Shown piece after piece: positions 49,430 to 56,788 of a stretch of 64,000 nucleotides of DNA (within the stretch, counting starts at the first letter, position 1; every line of letters begins with the position of its first letter). The translations under genes and the position numbers were made by a program. Source of the stretch: Acidimicrobiia bacterium (GTDB lineage Bacteria; Actinomycetota; Acidimicrobiia; Acidimicrobiales; Aldehydirespiratoraceae); the NCBI GenBank assembly GCA_022821685.1, contig JAJEDD010000035.1, positions 1-64,000 of the forward strand, written 5' to 3'. The notes beneath the pieces are model-generated. The model was not told the origin of the DNA, searched no databases, and saw only the letters and a list, made by a program, of their open reading frames with translations.

Positions 49430-49843
49430 TCAACTGTTCACTACCCGGAACACTGGGAGCGTGAGGCCCTCTGAGCGGTCTTCGAAGGTGACCTCGACCC
49501 GGTCGCCGATGGCGAGGCTGTCGGTGTCGGACTCGACGATGTTGGTCAGCATTCTGGGTCCCTCGTCCAGCTCGACCACTGCTACCACGTAGGGCACGTC
49601 GTCGGCCCAGGTGTCGTCGTAGAAGGGCACGTGGACCTCGGTGAACGTCCAGACCGCTCCCGTGCCGCTCATCGTCTGCCACGTCAGCTTGTCGCTCCAG
49701 CAGTTGGGGCAGAGATCTCGGGGCGGGAAGAACACCAGCCCACAGGCGTCGCAGCGCGGCAGCTTCAGCTCGTGACGGGCTGCCGCCTCCCAGTACGGCG
49801 CAGCGGATCTATCGCGAAGATCGGGACAAGGCTTGCCGGTCAT
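49430..49843 (-). CDS. DUF35 OB-fold zinc-ribbon protein, thiolase partner
   Basis: A 137-aa protein. The zinc ribbon is CDACGLVFFPPRDLCPNC, followed by an OB-fold (TFTEVHVPF, VVAVVELDEGPRM, IGDRVEVTFED). DUF35 proteins form complexes with non-decarboxylating SCP2-type thiolases or HMG-CoA synthases and are almost always encoded next to them, as here. Starts at ATG 49843, 88 bp after the thiolase stop. Confidence 0.88.
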   Translation of the reverse strand: MTGKPCPDLRDRSAAPYWEAAARHELKLPRCDACGLVFFPPRDLCPNCWSDKLTWQTMSGTGAVWTFTEVHVPFYDDTWADDVPYVVAVVELDEGPRMLTNIVESDTDSLAIGDRVEVTFEDRSEGLTLPVFRVVNS

Positions 49844-49930
49844 GGCGCCGTTCGCGGTTGCTCGGGTTCGGGCGGGGTGCCGATCATCAACGCGGTGCCC
49901 TAACGCTGAGTTCGGGGCGGGGCTTGCCGG

Positions 49931-51091
49931 TCATCGGCCCCGGCCCAGCACCATGGTTGAGAACGTGGAGAAGACCCCGCCGTTGCCGTGGACCACCACC
50001 GTTTCGGCACCGTCGACCTGGCGGCGCCCGGCCGTGCCCTGCAGCTGTCGCACCGCGTCGAGCAGATGGAAGACCCCGCCAGCGTGGCCGTGCGACAGCA
50101 TCCCGCCGTGCAGATTCACCGGACAGTCCGAGCCCAGCGCCAGCGCCCCCGACTCGGCGTAGGGACCGCCCTCGCCCTCTCCGCACAGGCCCAGCGCCTC
50201 CACCCCGGCCACCACGCTGAAGGTGCAGGCGTCGTGGATGTAGGCCGCGTCGGCGTCGGCTGCAGAAAGCCCCGCTCGCTCGAAGGCTCGGGCCGCGGCT
50301 ATTGGTCCACCCAGCTCCCCCAGGTCGGGGGCCTGCGACGCAATGTGGTGGGTGGTCGCCGCGCCGTATCCCAGCACCCGGGCGAAGGGCACGCCCAGGC
50401 TGCGGGCCCACTCAACCGAGGTTGCCACGAAGGCCCCGCCCGCGTCGGAGATCAGCGAGCAGTCGAGCCGGCGCAGCGGCGACGAGATCATGGGCGAAGC
50501 CTGGTGGTCGGCCAGGGTGATGGGCTCGCGCTTGTGGGCGTTGTCGTTGAGCGAGGCGTGGTGTCGGGAGGCCACCGCCACCGCGCCCAGCTGCTCGCTG
50601 GTGGTGCCGTAGAGGTGCATGTGGCGCTGGGCGAACAGGGCGTAGCCGCTGATCATGGCGATCTGGCCGTAGGGGGCCTCGAAGTCCTCGCCGCCGGTGA
50701 GGGTGCCCGGCGCCCGGCCCCGACCGGAGCGGCGAATGGAGAGGCCGTTCTCGCCGTAGGCGCACAACGCGGCGGTACACATGCCGGCGTCTATGGCGGC
50801 GGCCACGTTGAGCAGGGCGGCGTGGTGGGTGCCGGGGCCCCCCACGTCGGTGACCACAGCCAACTCGGGCCGCAGCCCAAGATGCTCGGCCAGCCGGGCG
50901 GCGTGCAGCATCATCGCCTGGGAGTAGCCCGAGAACGAGAACACCCCGTCGATGTCGGCTTTGGCCAGCCCGGCATCCGCTACGGCGGCTACCGCGGCCT
51001 CGGCCTGCAAGCTGATGGCGCTGCGGCCCGGCAGCTTCCCGATCGCTGTCTCGGCCACGCCGACGATGGCGATGCCGTCGAGCACGCTCAC
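49931..51091 (-). CDS. Thiolase, SCP2/lipid-transfer type
   Basis: A 386-aa thiolase-fold protein. VLDGIAIVGVAETAIGKLPG, AAIDAGMCTAALCAYGEN, HASLNDNAHKREP, DAAYIHDACTFSVVAGVEALGLCGEG and NLHGGMLSHGHAGG are typical of SCP2-like thiolases. These work with DUF35 partners, often in steroid or branched-chain degradation. GTG start overlaps the upstream HyuA-type stop (GTGA), indicating coupling. Confidence 0.88.
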   Translation of the reverse strand: MSVLDGIAIVGVAETAIGKLPGRSAISLQAEAAVAAVADAGLAKADIDGVFSFSGYSQAMMLHAARLAEHLGLRPELAVVTDVGGPGTHHAALLNVAAAIDAGMCTAALCAYGENGLSIRRSGRGRAPGTLTGGEDFEAPYGQIAMISGYALFAQRHMHLYGTTSEQLGAVAVASRHHASLNDNAHKREPITLADHQASPMISSPLRRLDCSLISDAGGAFVATSVEWARSLGVPFARVLGYGAATTHHIASQAPDLGELGGPIAAARAFERAGLSAADADAAYIHDACTFSVVAGVEALGLCGEGEGGPYAESGALALGSDCPVNLHGGMLSHGHAGGVFHLLDAVRQLQGTAGRRQVDGAETVVVHGNGGVFSTFSTMVLGRGR

Positions 51092-53211
51092 CCCGACCGC
51101 TCCCACAGCAGGCTGTCGGCGTCGGCTCGCCGGCATGACCATCGGGGCGGGATGGCATGGACGCTCCCTGCGGACTCGATCAGCGCGGGACCGTGCACGA
51201 CATCCTCGGCGGTCAGGTCGTTTAGGTCGATGAGCAGCGTTGACAGGACACCCTCAGGCCAGCACACGTTGCGCTCTCGGGCTCGCGAATCGCCCTGCCG
51301 CCGGTCACCGGCCAGCCGATCGCCGCACTCGACATCCTGAGCACCGCGGCCTGGGCGCGAGACCCGGGGGCCCTCATCGGGCGCCTCCGCGGCGCCGCCA
51401 GCGCCCCGGCCTGAAGCGCAGCCGTACCGCAGGCCTGCATGATGGGTGGGCGACCGAGTGCTGGGCATGGTTTCGTGGCCGGCTGCGAGCGCGCGCGCTA
51501 TTTCGGCGGGCATCTCCGGCGGCAAGGAGAGCGTCTCAACGGCCGCCGCGACGATTGGCGGTGCCGTACCGTCGGCATGGCCGGCTGCGGCGAGCACCTG
51601 AGACGCGACCTCGGCGAGGTCTCCGTCAACGGTCGCTTCGACCATCTGCTCCGCCCCACTGTCATCGACCAGCTCGACGACGGCCGGGGCCTCGGTGACC
51701 GGCAGCCGCTCGGCCTGGAGGTCGAGCCGGGCACGGGCCAGCAGACGGGCTAGGACGGTGGTCGCCCGCTCACCGGGCTCCATGCTCGCCTCGTAGCGTT
51801 GCCTGACAAGGCTGTCAACCAGGCCGCGAGCGCTGTAGACGCCACTATGGGCGAACGACCGGACCCGGCCGATCCCTGCCCGTTCCGCCACCGGTCCGGC
51901 GTGCAGGCCTCCGGCCCCGCCGAAGGCATACAGGGTGGAATCGGCCGGATCGACGCCCGCAACAGCGAGCATCTCGTCGATGGCCTCGGCTGCCTTGGCG
52001 TGGGCTGCGGCATGCACGAGCCGGGCCGCCGCCTCGGGATCGCCGCCGGCTAGGGGAGCCAGCGCAGCGGCGGCCAACTCCGCGTCCAGCACTATGTCGC
52101 CGGGCAGCTGCTCGCCGTGGGCCAGCAGCCCCAGCACCACGTCGGCGTCGGTGAGGGTCGGCTCGGTGCCGCCTCTGCCGAACGCGGCCGGTCCCGGCAC
52201 CGCCCCAGCGCTGGCCGGACCCACCGTCACCGCCCCCGCCGGGTCGACCGATGCAATGGACGATCCGCCCAGCCCGACCGACACGATGCCGGGAACGGGA
52301 AGCCTCACCGGCACGCCCCGGATCTCGGGCGTGTCGTCGGTCCGGTAGGACCCGTCGCACACCAGCCCGAGGTCGAGGGTGGTGCCGCCCATGTCGAAGC
52401 CGACCACCACGGCGTCGCCGCAGCGGCGGGCCTCGGCCGCGGCCAGGCCCAGTCCGGCGGCGGGGCCCGAGCTGTAGGTGCTGATGGCGGTGGTGCGGGG
52501 CATCCGGCTGAACGTGCCGTCGGAGCGGGCTGCCAGCAGCGGCACCGGTAGACCGGCTTGGCCGAGGATGCCCTCGGTGCGGTACAGCAGCTTGGCCATG
52601 GGCCGGCTCAAGTAGGCGTTGAGGACGGCGGTGTTGGTGCGCAGCCCGTCGTCGGCCACATCGGCCGTCTCCCATCCCAGGGTGAGCGGCATCGAGCGCA
52701 GGTAGTGGACGGGGTAGCGGTCCCTCACCAGCTCCCGCAGCTCCAGCTCGGCGTGGCGGCGCGAGGCGGGCAGGCTCACCACCGTCTGGCGCACGCCCCG
52801 CTGCACCAGATCGCGGCACAGCGCCAGCACAGTCTCCATGGGTGCGCCCTCGGTGACGCCGACCACATCGTCGGATCGCACAAACACTCCCAGCGCCGCG
52901 GCCGGCTCACTGGTTCCGTACAGCGACTCCTCGGCTCCGGCCTCCACCATCAAACCCACCGGGTCGCCCGTTCCGGTGACCACGGCATTGGTGCCGATGG
53001 TGGTGGCCAGCCGAAACAAACCGATTCGGCCCAGGAAGTCCTCCAGCGCCAGGTCGAAGGCCTCGGCCCCCTCGGCCAGACAGGCCATCACCGAGCGGGT
53101 CAGGTCGAAGTGAGTGGTGGGGACCTTGGCAGCCACCGTCCGCTCGCCGTCGGAGAAGTACCCGTCGGTGAAGGTTCCGCCCATGTCGATCCCCACCGAG
53201 TAGCTCACCAC
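51088..53211 (-). CDS. Hydantoinase/oxoprolinase A-type protein (HyuA family), copy 1
   Basis: A 707-aa ASKHA-type ATP-binding subunit. GIDMGGTFTDGY, TTIGTNAVVTGTG, STYSSGPAAGLGLA, FDMGGTTLDLGLV and the AFGGAGGLHA motif match HyuA and acetone carboxylase beta subunits. Residues about 585-650 are a Gly/Arg/Ala-rich stretch before the C-terminal RERNVCW element and may be an insertion. No HyuB is directly adjacent; the only one is at 54608. Coupled to the thiolase downstream. Confidence 0.85.
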   Translation of the reverse strand: MVSYSVGIDMGGTFTDGYFSDGERTVAAKVPTTHFDLTRSVMACLAEGAEAFDLALEDFLGRIGLFRLATTIGTNAVVTGTGDPVGLMVEAGAEESLYGTSEPAAALGVFVRSDDVVGVTEGAPMETVLALCRDLVQRGVRQTVVSLPASRRHAELELRELVRDRYPVHYLRSMPLTLGWETADVADDGLRTNTAVLNAYLSRPMAKLLYRTEGILGQAGLPVPLLAARSDGTFSRMPRTTAISTYSSGPAAGLGLAAAEARRCGDAVVVGFDMGGTTLDLGLVCDGSYRTDDTPEIRGVPVRLPVPGIVSVGLGGSSIASVDPAGAVTVGPASAGAVPGPAAFGRGGTEPTLTDADVVLGLLAHGEQLPGDIVLDAELAAAALAPLAGGDPEAAARLVHAAAHAKAAEAIDEMLAVAGVDPADSTLYAFGGAGGLHAGPVAERAGIGRVRSFAHSGVYSARGLVDSLVRQRYEASMEPGERATTVLARLLARARLDLQAERLPVTEAPAVVELVDDSGAEQMVEATVDGDLAEVASQVLAAAGHADGTAPPIVAAAVETLSLPPEMPAEIARALAAGHETMPSTRSPTHHAGLRYGCASGRGAGGAAEAPDEGPRVSRPGRGAQDVECGDRLAGDRRQGDSRARERNVCWPEGVLSTLLIDLNDLTAEDVVHGPALIESAGSVHAIPPRWSCRRADADSLLWERSG

Positions 53212-53290
53212 GAGCCTCCCGTCGGTCTGGTCCGCAACAGGCGTCGCGCGCCATCCGGTCGCCGGCCCGCCGCCGTCGGGCGTGGCGCGG

Positions 53291-54322
53291 TCACTGCCGG
53301 TCCTCCCGGCCCAGTTCAGCGATCAGTCTTGCCGTGAGCCTCACCAAATCTGGGTCAGTGCCAGCGCTGAGGGGGGCGGTCACGACTGTGTCCGCCGGGG
53401 TTGGGCGGCTGATGCAGTCGGTGGCGGACTGCGGCGAGGCGAGGGCGGTGGCGGGCAGGAAGGCGAAGCCCTCCGAGCAGTGGTCGGGGCCGACCCAATG
53501 CTCGTACGCGAGCTGTGCTGCAGCATTGGCGGCGGAATGGGTCGCCACGAGGATCACCTCCACTCGCAGGTGGGCTGCCGACCGCACGATGGGCCGATGA
53601 GCTTCGACCATCTGGTCCGCGCCGTCATGTTCCAGGAGCGAGCGCAGATTGGTGGGAGTCGGTCGTGTCGCAGCGGGGCCATTCCCGCTCTTGTTCGCTG
53701 CGCTCACGGGCCGCTCGGGCCACGGCCTCGCCCGTATGGGCCGGATTCGCTCACCTGTTCGCTCGGCCTCTACACCATCGGCCCAGGTCTCCAGCACGGC
53801 TATCCGCTCGACGCCTCGCTCGGCAAGCTCGCGCAACCGGTCACAGGCCAAGTCCGAAGCGGCATCGACCGCGTCCTCTGGCGCCGCGCTCGACCCGGCC
53901 CGGAGACTCCAAGTCAACGGACCTGAGACCAGCCCCATCACCCCAGGTGCGCCCGGCATCCGGGCCAGCGCAGCCGCAACGGCGTCCCCATCGAAGTCTG
54001 CACCAGCCCGCTGCGTCACAGCGGGGTCATTCCCGCTCTTGTTCGCTGCGCTCACGGGCTGCCCAGACTCCCACAACGCATCCGACGGCCTCGCTCGTAT
54101 GGGCCGAACCCGCTCGTCAACCCGCTTGGCCTCTAGACCCAGTTCAGCCCGCAGGGCCGCGTCCTCGGCTTCCGGCGACCAGGGGGCGCAACAGTGGGCC
54201 AGTCCCAGCGACCTGGTTCCCTCGTCGATGCAGCGGACCTGACCGTCGAGATCCTCGGGCCAGGCCCGGCCCAACGCCGCCGCGCACACTGCACCCGGCA
54301 CCAACGCCGTCAACCGGCTCAT
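53291..54322 (-). CDS. Uncharacterised protein carrying two in-frame repeat insertions
   Basis: A 343-aa frame from ATG 54322. Removing two inserted stretches leaves a plausible globular protein of about 250 residues. GVMGLVSGPLTWSLRAG, LRELAERGVERIAVLETW and VEVILVATHSAANAAAQ distantly recall the uroporphyrinogen decarboxylase/methionine synthase barrel, but this is tentative. The inserts (about residues 64-108 and 185-230) encode RPVSAANKSGN-type peptides from copies of the 137-bp element at 53994-54134 and 53635-53771. Both keep the frame open. It lies between the HyuB and HyuA genes. Confidence 0.7.
   Translation of the reverse strand: MSRLTALVPGAVCAAALGRAWPEDLDGQVRCIDEGTRSLGLAHCCAPWSPEAEDAALRAELGLEAKRVDERVRPIRARPSDALWESGQPVSAANKSGNDPAVTQRAGADFDGDAVAAALARMPGAPGVMGLVSGPLTWSLRAGSSAAPEDAVDAASDLACDRLRELAERGVERIAVLETWADGVEAERTGERIRPIRARPWPERPVSAANKSGNGPAATRPTPTNLRSLLEHDGADQMVEAHRPIVRSAAHLRVEVILVATHSAANAAAQLAYEHWVGPDHCSEGFAFLPATALASPQSATDCISRPTPADTVVTAPLSAGTDPDLVRLTARLIAELGREDRQ
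53635..53771 (+). repeat. Dispersed palindromic element, full copy inside a coding sequence
   Basis: 137 bp, ends AGCGCAGATTGGTGGGAG at left and CACCTGTTCGCTCGGCCTCT at right, with the complete core. Read on the minus strand it is part of the 53291-54322 frame, encoding EAERTGERIRPIRARPWPER, then PVSAANKSGNGPAATR. Confidence 0.92.
53994..54134 (+). repeat. Dispersed palindromic element, long variant inside a coding sequence
   Basis: It has the core CCCGCTCTTGTTCGCTGCGC and right end CGCTTGGCCTCT, plus extra central bases (CAGACTCCCACAACGCATCC) like the 4548 copy. The left end is not clear. On the minus strand it encodes RVRPIRARPSDALWESGQPV, then SAANKSGND, within the 53291-54322 frame. Confidence 0.85.
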
Positions 54323-54394
54323 CGGCAGTTCCCAGCACCCATCAGCGCCGCCGCACCGCGCGAGCATTCGTCTCCCAGCGCCGTCAACCGGCTC

Positions 54395-54531
54395 AGAGGG
54401 CTCGCAAATAGGTGAGGGCCTGTTTCGTCACGGCGGGGTATTCCCCGCTCTTGTTCGCTGCGCTCACGGGCCGCTCGGGCCACGGCCTCGCCCGTATGGG
54501 CCGGATCCGCTCGCCTATTCGCTCGGCCTCT
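54395..54531 (+). repeat. Dispersed palindromic element, full 137-bp copy
   Basis: Left end AGAGGGCTCGCAAATAGGTG, right end CGCCTATTCGCTCGGCCTCT, complete core with GGCGGGGTATTCCCCGC. It occupies half of the 285-bp gap between the HyuB gene and the repeat-bearing gene. The rest of that gap holds nothing recognisable. Confidence 0.93.
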
Positions 54532-54607
54532 TGCTGCCTCGCCTCCGGTCGGGGGGTGGGCACTCGTCGGATCCGCCGAACCTGTTCCTGTCGGCATGGC
54601 AGTCAGG

Positions 54608-56788
54608 TCATCGGTGCCATGCGCCGCTGTCGGCGGCAGGCTCGGTCGGGTACTGGCGGTCGTCGATCTTCTGCACCGGCGCCGGGAACTCGCCGTAGTG
54701 GCGCAGCGCCTCGGGCGGGGGCCGGCGCTGCGACCATTCGGCCACGAACTCGGAGTAGGGCCGGCCCTGTCGCTTGCGCTCGGCTCGGATCTCGGTTCGG
54801 CGGGCCTCGGTGGCCTCGGCGTCCACCCGGCTGCCGCCCGCGGCCAGCACCACGCCGTAGAGCCGGACAGCCACCTCGGGCGAGGTGATCCCGTCGGCCA
54901 CATCGGCCAGCACCGCATCGGGGTCGCGCTCCAGCACGTCGCCGTAGCCGCCGCCGCAGCCCCGGGCCAGCACCACCACGTCGCCGTCGCGCACCGTCTC
55001 GCCCTCGGAGTTGGTGTGCCCGAAGGCGTAGTCGCCCGAAATGCGGCGCCGGTCGGCGAGCTCCCGCACGCTCATGGGAAGGTCGCGGCTGCCGGCGGCC
55101 ATGAGCTCCTTGGCGTTGGAGCCCCGGATAATGATGCGGGGCTGGGCCGCGCCGGAGTAGCCGCCGAACAGCCCGTAGTTCTTGGTGAACCGGCTGCCGG
55201 TGCCCACCGAGTTGCTGCGCAGCTCGGGCGTGCCGTGGATCACGAAGCAGTCGGTGAGGCCGACCCCGCCCCGGTAGCGGCCCAGCCCGCACACGTCGCG
55301 GTCGAAGCGGTTGCGGAACAGGTACACCCACGGGAACTTGCGCTCCTGCTCCTCGGGGCCGGGGCAGTCCACCACCATGGCCCAGAAGAACCCGGCGCTG
55401 TGCTCGCCGTCGAGGTCGAAGCGAGCCCCCTGGCCGGTGGCGTTGCCGTTGGCGGGGCCGCCCGCGATCTGGTTGCCGTACTGGCCGGCGCCGCCGAACT
55501 GGATCAGCAGCAGATTCTCGGCGAACGGCGCGGTCACCCCGGCGCGGTGCGGGCTGTCGTGCAGCATCCGCATGGCGGCCAGCAGCAGGCCCTGCACCAC
55601 CACCCGGCCGGTGTGGCTGCCCGAGCCGGTGCCCGAGTCGCGGCTGGGGGCATTGACGATGCTGGGCGGGGCGGTGAGCTTGATCGGGTCGAACAGGCCG
55701 ATCGACCAGCGCAGCCCCCGGAACACGGTCGGGAACAGCGCCGCCGCCGAAGCGGCCCGGGCCAGGTGCCAGCGCAGATGGAACGGGCCGATGCGGGGCT
55801 CGGGCGAGGCGCCGGCCAGGTCGATCACCAGCTCGTCGCCCCGTTTGTGGAGCTCCACCGGCAGGCGGATCAGCCCGTCGTCGATGCCGATGGTGTCGAG
55901 GAACACCACCGAGCGGTAGACGCCGTCGTTGAAGCCGGCGATGCGGCGGCGGGCCAGCGCGGCCGAGGCCTTGATCGACTGGCGCAGCCCGGCGGCCACG
56001 AAGGCGGCGCCCCGGCGCTCCACCTCTCGCAGCAATTGCTGGCGCAGCCGCACGCACACCGCCAGGCGGGCCTTCATGTCGAGGGAGTTCTGGCGGGGGG
56101 TGCGCACCGAGTTCAACAGGAACTCGAGGTGGTCGGTGTGGAACCGGAAGTCAGTGCCCACCCGCAGCGGGGTGATGTGCAGGCCCTCCTCGTAGCGGGT
56201 GCCGATCTCGGGCGACCAGCCGCCCGGCGAGCGCGAGCCGGTCTCGCCCTGATGCCCGCCGCAGGCCACCCAGGCCAGCAGCTCGCCGTCGGAGAACACC
56301 GGCATCATCAAGAAGTGGTCGTAGGTGTGCACCCCGCCCGCGTCGGGGTCGTTGAAGAAGAAGATGTCGCCGTCGGCCAAGCCCACGGTGGGGTCGTCGA
56401 CGTAGTGCTTGAGCACGTACTTGACCGGGCCGTAGTGCAGCAGGGCGTGGAGGATCACGCCGGTGGACATGCCGGCCAGGTCGCCCTTGGCGGTGAAGAT
56501 GCCCACGCCGAGGTCGCCGGCCTGCAGCATCTCGGCCATGCTGAGGTACTTGCAGACGTCGCGGCCGTCGTCGATGATCGAGTCGAGCTTGTGCAGGAAG
56601 ATCTCCAAGTCGACGGGGTCGAGACGGCCCTCGGCGGCCAGCTCCAGCTCGGTGGGTTCCTCCAGCACCTCGCGGTGCAGCACCTCGGGGTCGAGGCCGG
56701 GGCCGGGCTTCATGAGCGGCCGTCCGAAGCGGGCGACGCGCTCGTCCAAGGCCATGCCGGCCACATCCAGGGTCCGGGCGGCGGTCAC
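54608..56788 (-). CDS. Hydantoinase/oxoprolinase B-type protein, acetone carboxylase alpha-like
   Basis: A 726-aa HyuB-family subunit. DPVDLEIFLHKLDSIIDDGR, DIFFFNDPDAGGVHTYDH, ACGGHQGETGSRSPGGW, QFGGAGQYGNQIAGGP and the late RYRGGVGL are family features. Its length (HyuB proteins are usually shorter) and company with HyuA and a gamma-like zinc-ribbon protein resemble acetone/acetophenone carboxylase alpha subunits. GTG start overlaps the HyuA stop (GTGA). Confidence 0.88.
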   Translation of the reverse strand: MTAARTLDVAGMALDERVARFGRPLMKPGPGLDPEVLHREVLEEPTELELAAEGRLDPVDLEIFLHKLDSIIDDGRDVCKYLSMAEMLQAGDLGVGIFTAKGDLAGMSTGVILHALLHYGPVKYVLKHYVDDPTVGLADGDIFFFNDPDAGGVHTYDHFLMMPVFSDGELLAWVACGGHQGETGSRSPGGWSPEIGTRYEEGLHITPLRVGTDFRFHTDHLEFLLNSVRTPRQNSLDMKARLAVCVRLRQQLLREVERRGAAFVAAGLRQSIKASAALARRRIAGFNDGVYRSVVFLDTIGIDDGLIRLPVELHKRGDELVIDLAGASPEPRIGPFHLRWHLARAASAAALFPTVFRGLRWSIGLFDPIKLTAPPSIVNAPSRDSGTGSGSHTGRVVVQGLLLAAMRMLHDSPHRAGVTAPFAENLLLIQFGGAGQYGNQIAGGPANGNATGQGARFDLDGEHSAGFFWAMVVDCPGPEEQERKFPWVYLFRNRFDRDVCGLGRYRGGVGLTDCFVIHGTPELRSNSVGTGSRFTKNYGLFGGYSGAAQPRIIIRGSNAKELMAAGSRDLPMSVRELADRRRISGDYAFGHTNSEGETVRDGDVVVLARGCGGGYGDVLERDPDAVLADVADGITSPEVAVRLYGVVLAAGGSRVDAEATEARRTEIRAERKRQGRPYSEFVAEWSQRRPPPEALRHYGEFPAPVQKIDDRQYPTEPAADSGAWHR

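Noticed and set aside
33464..54531. Possibility that the dispersed element is a CRISPR array
   Set aside because: Copies are kilobases apart, in both orientations and 137 bp long, with no spacer periodicity or cas genes.
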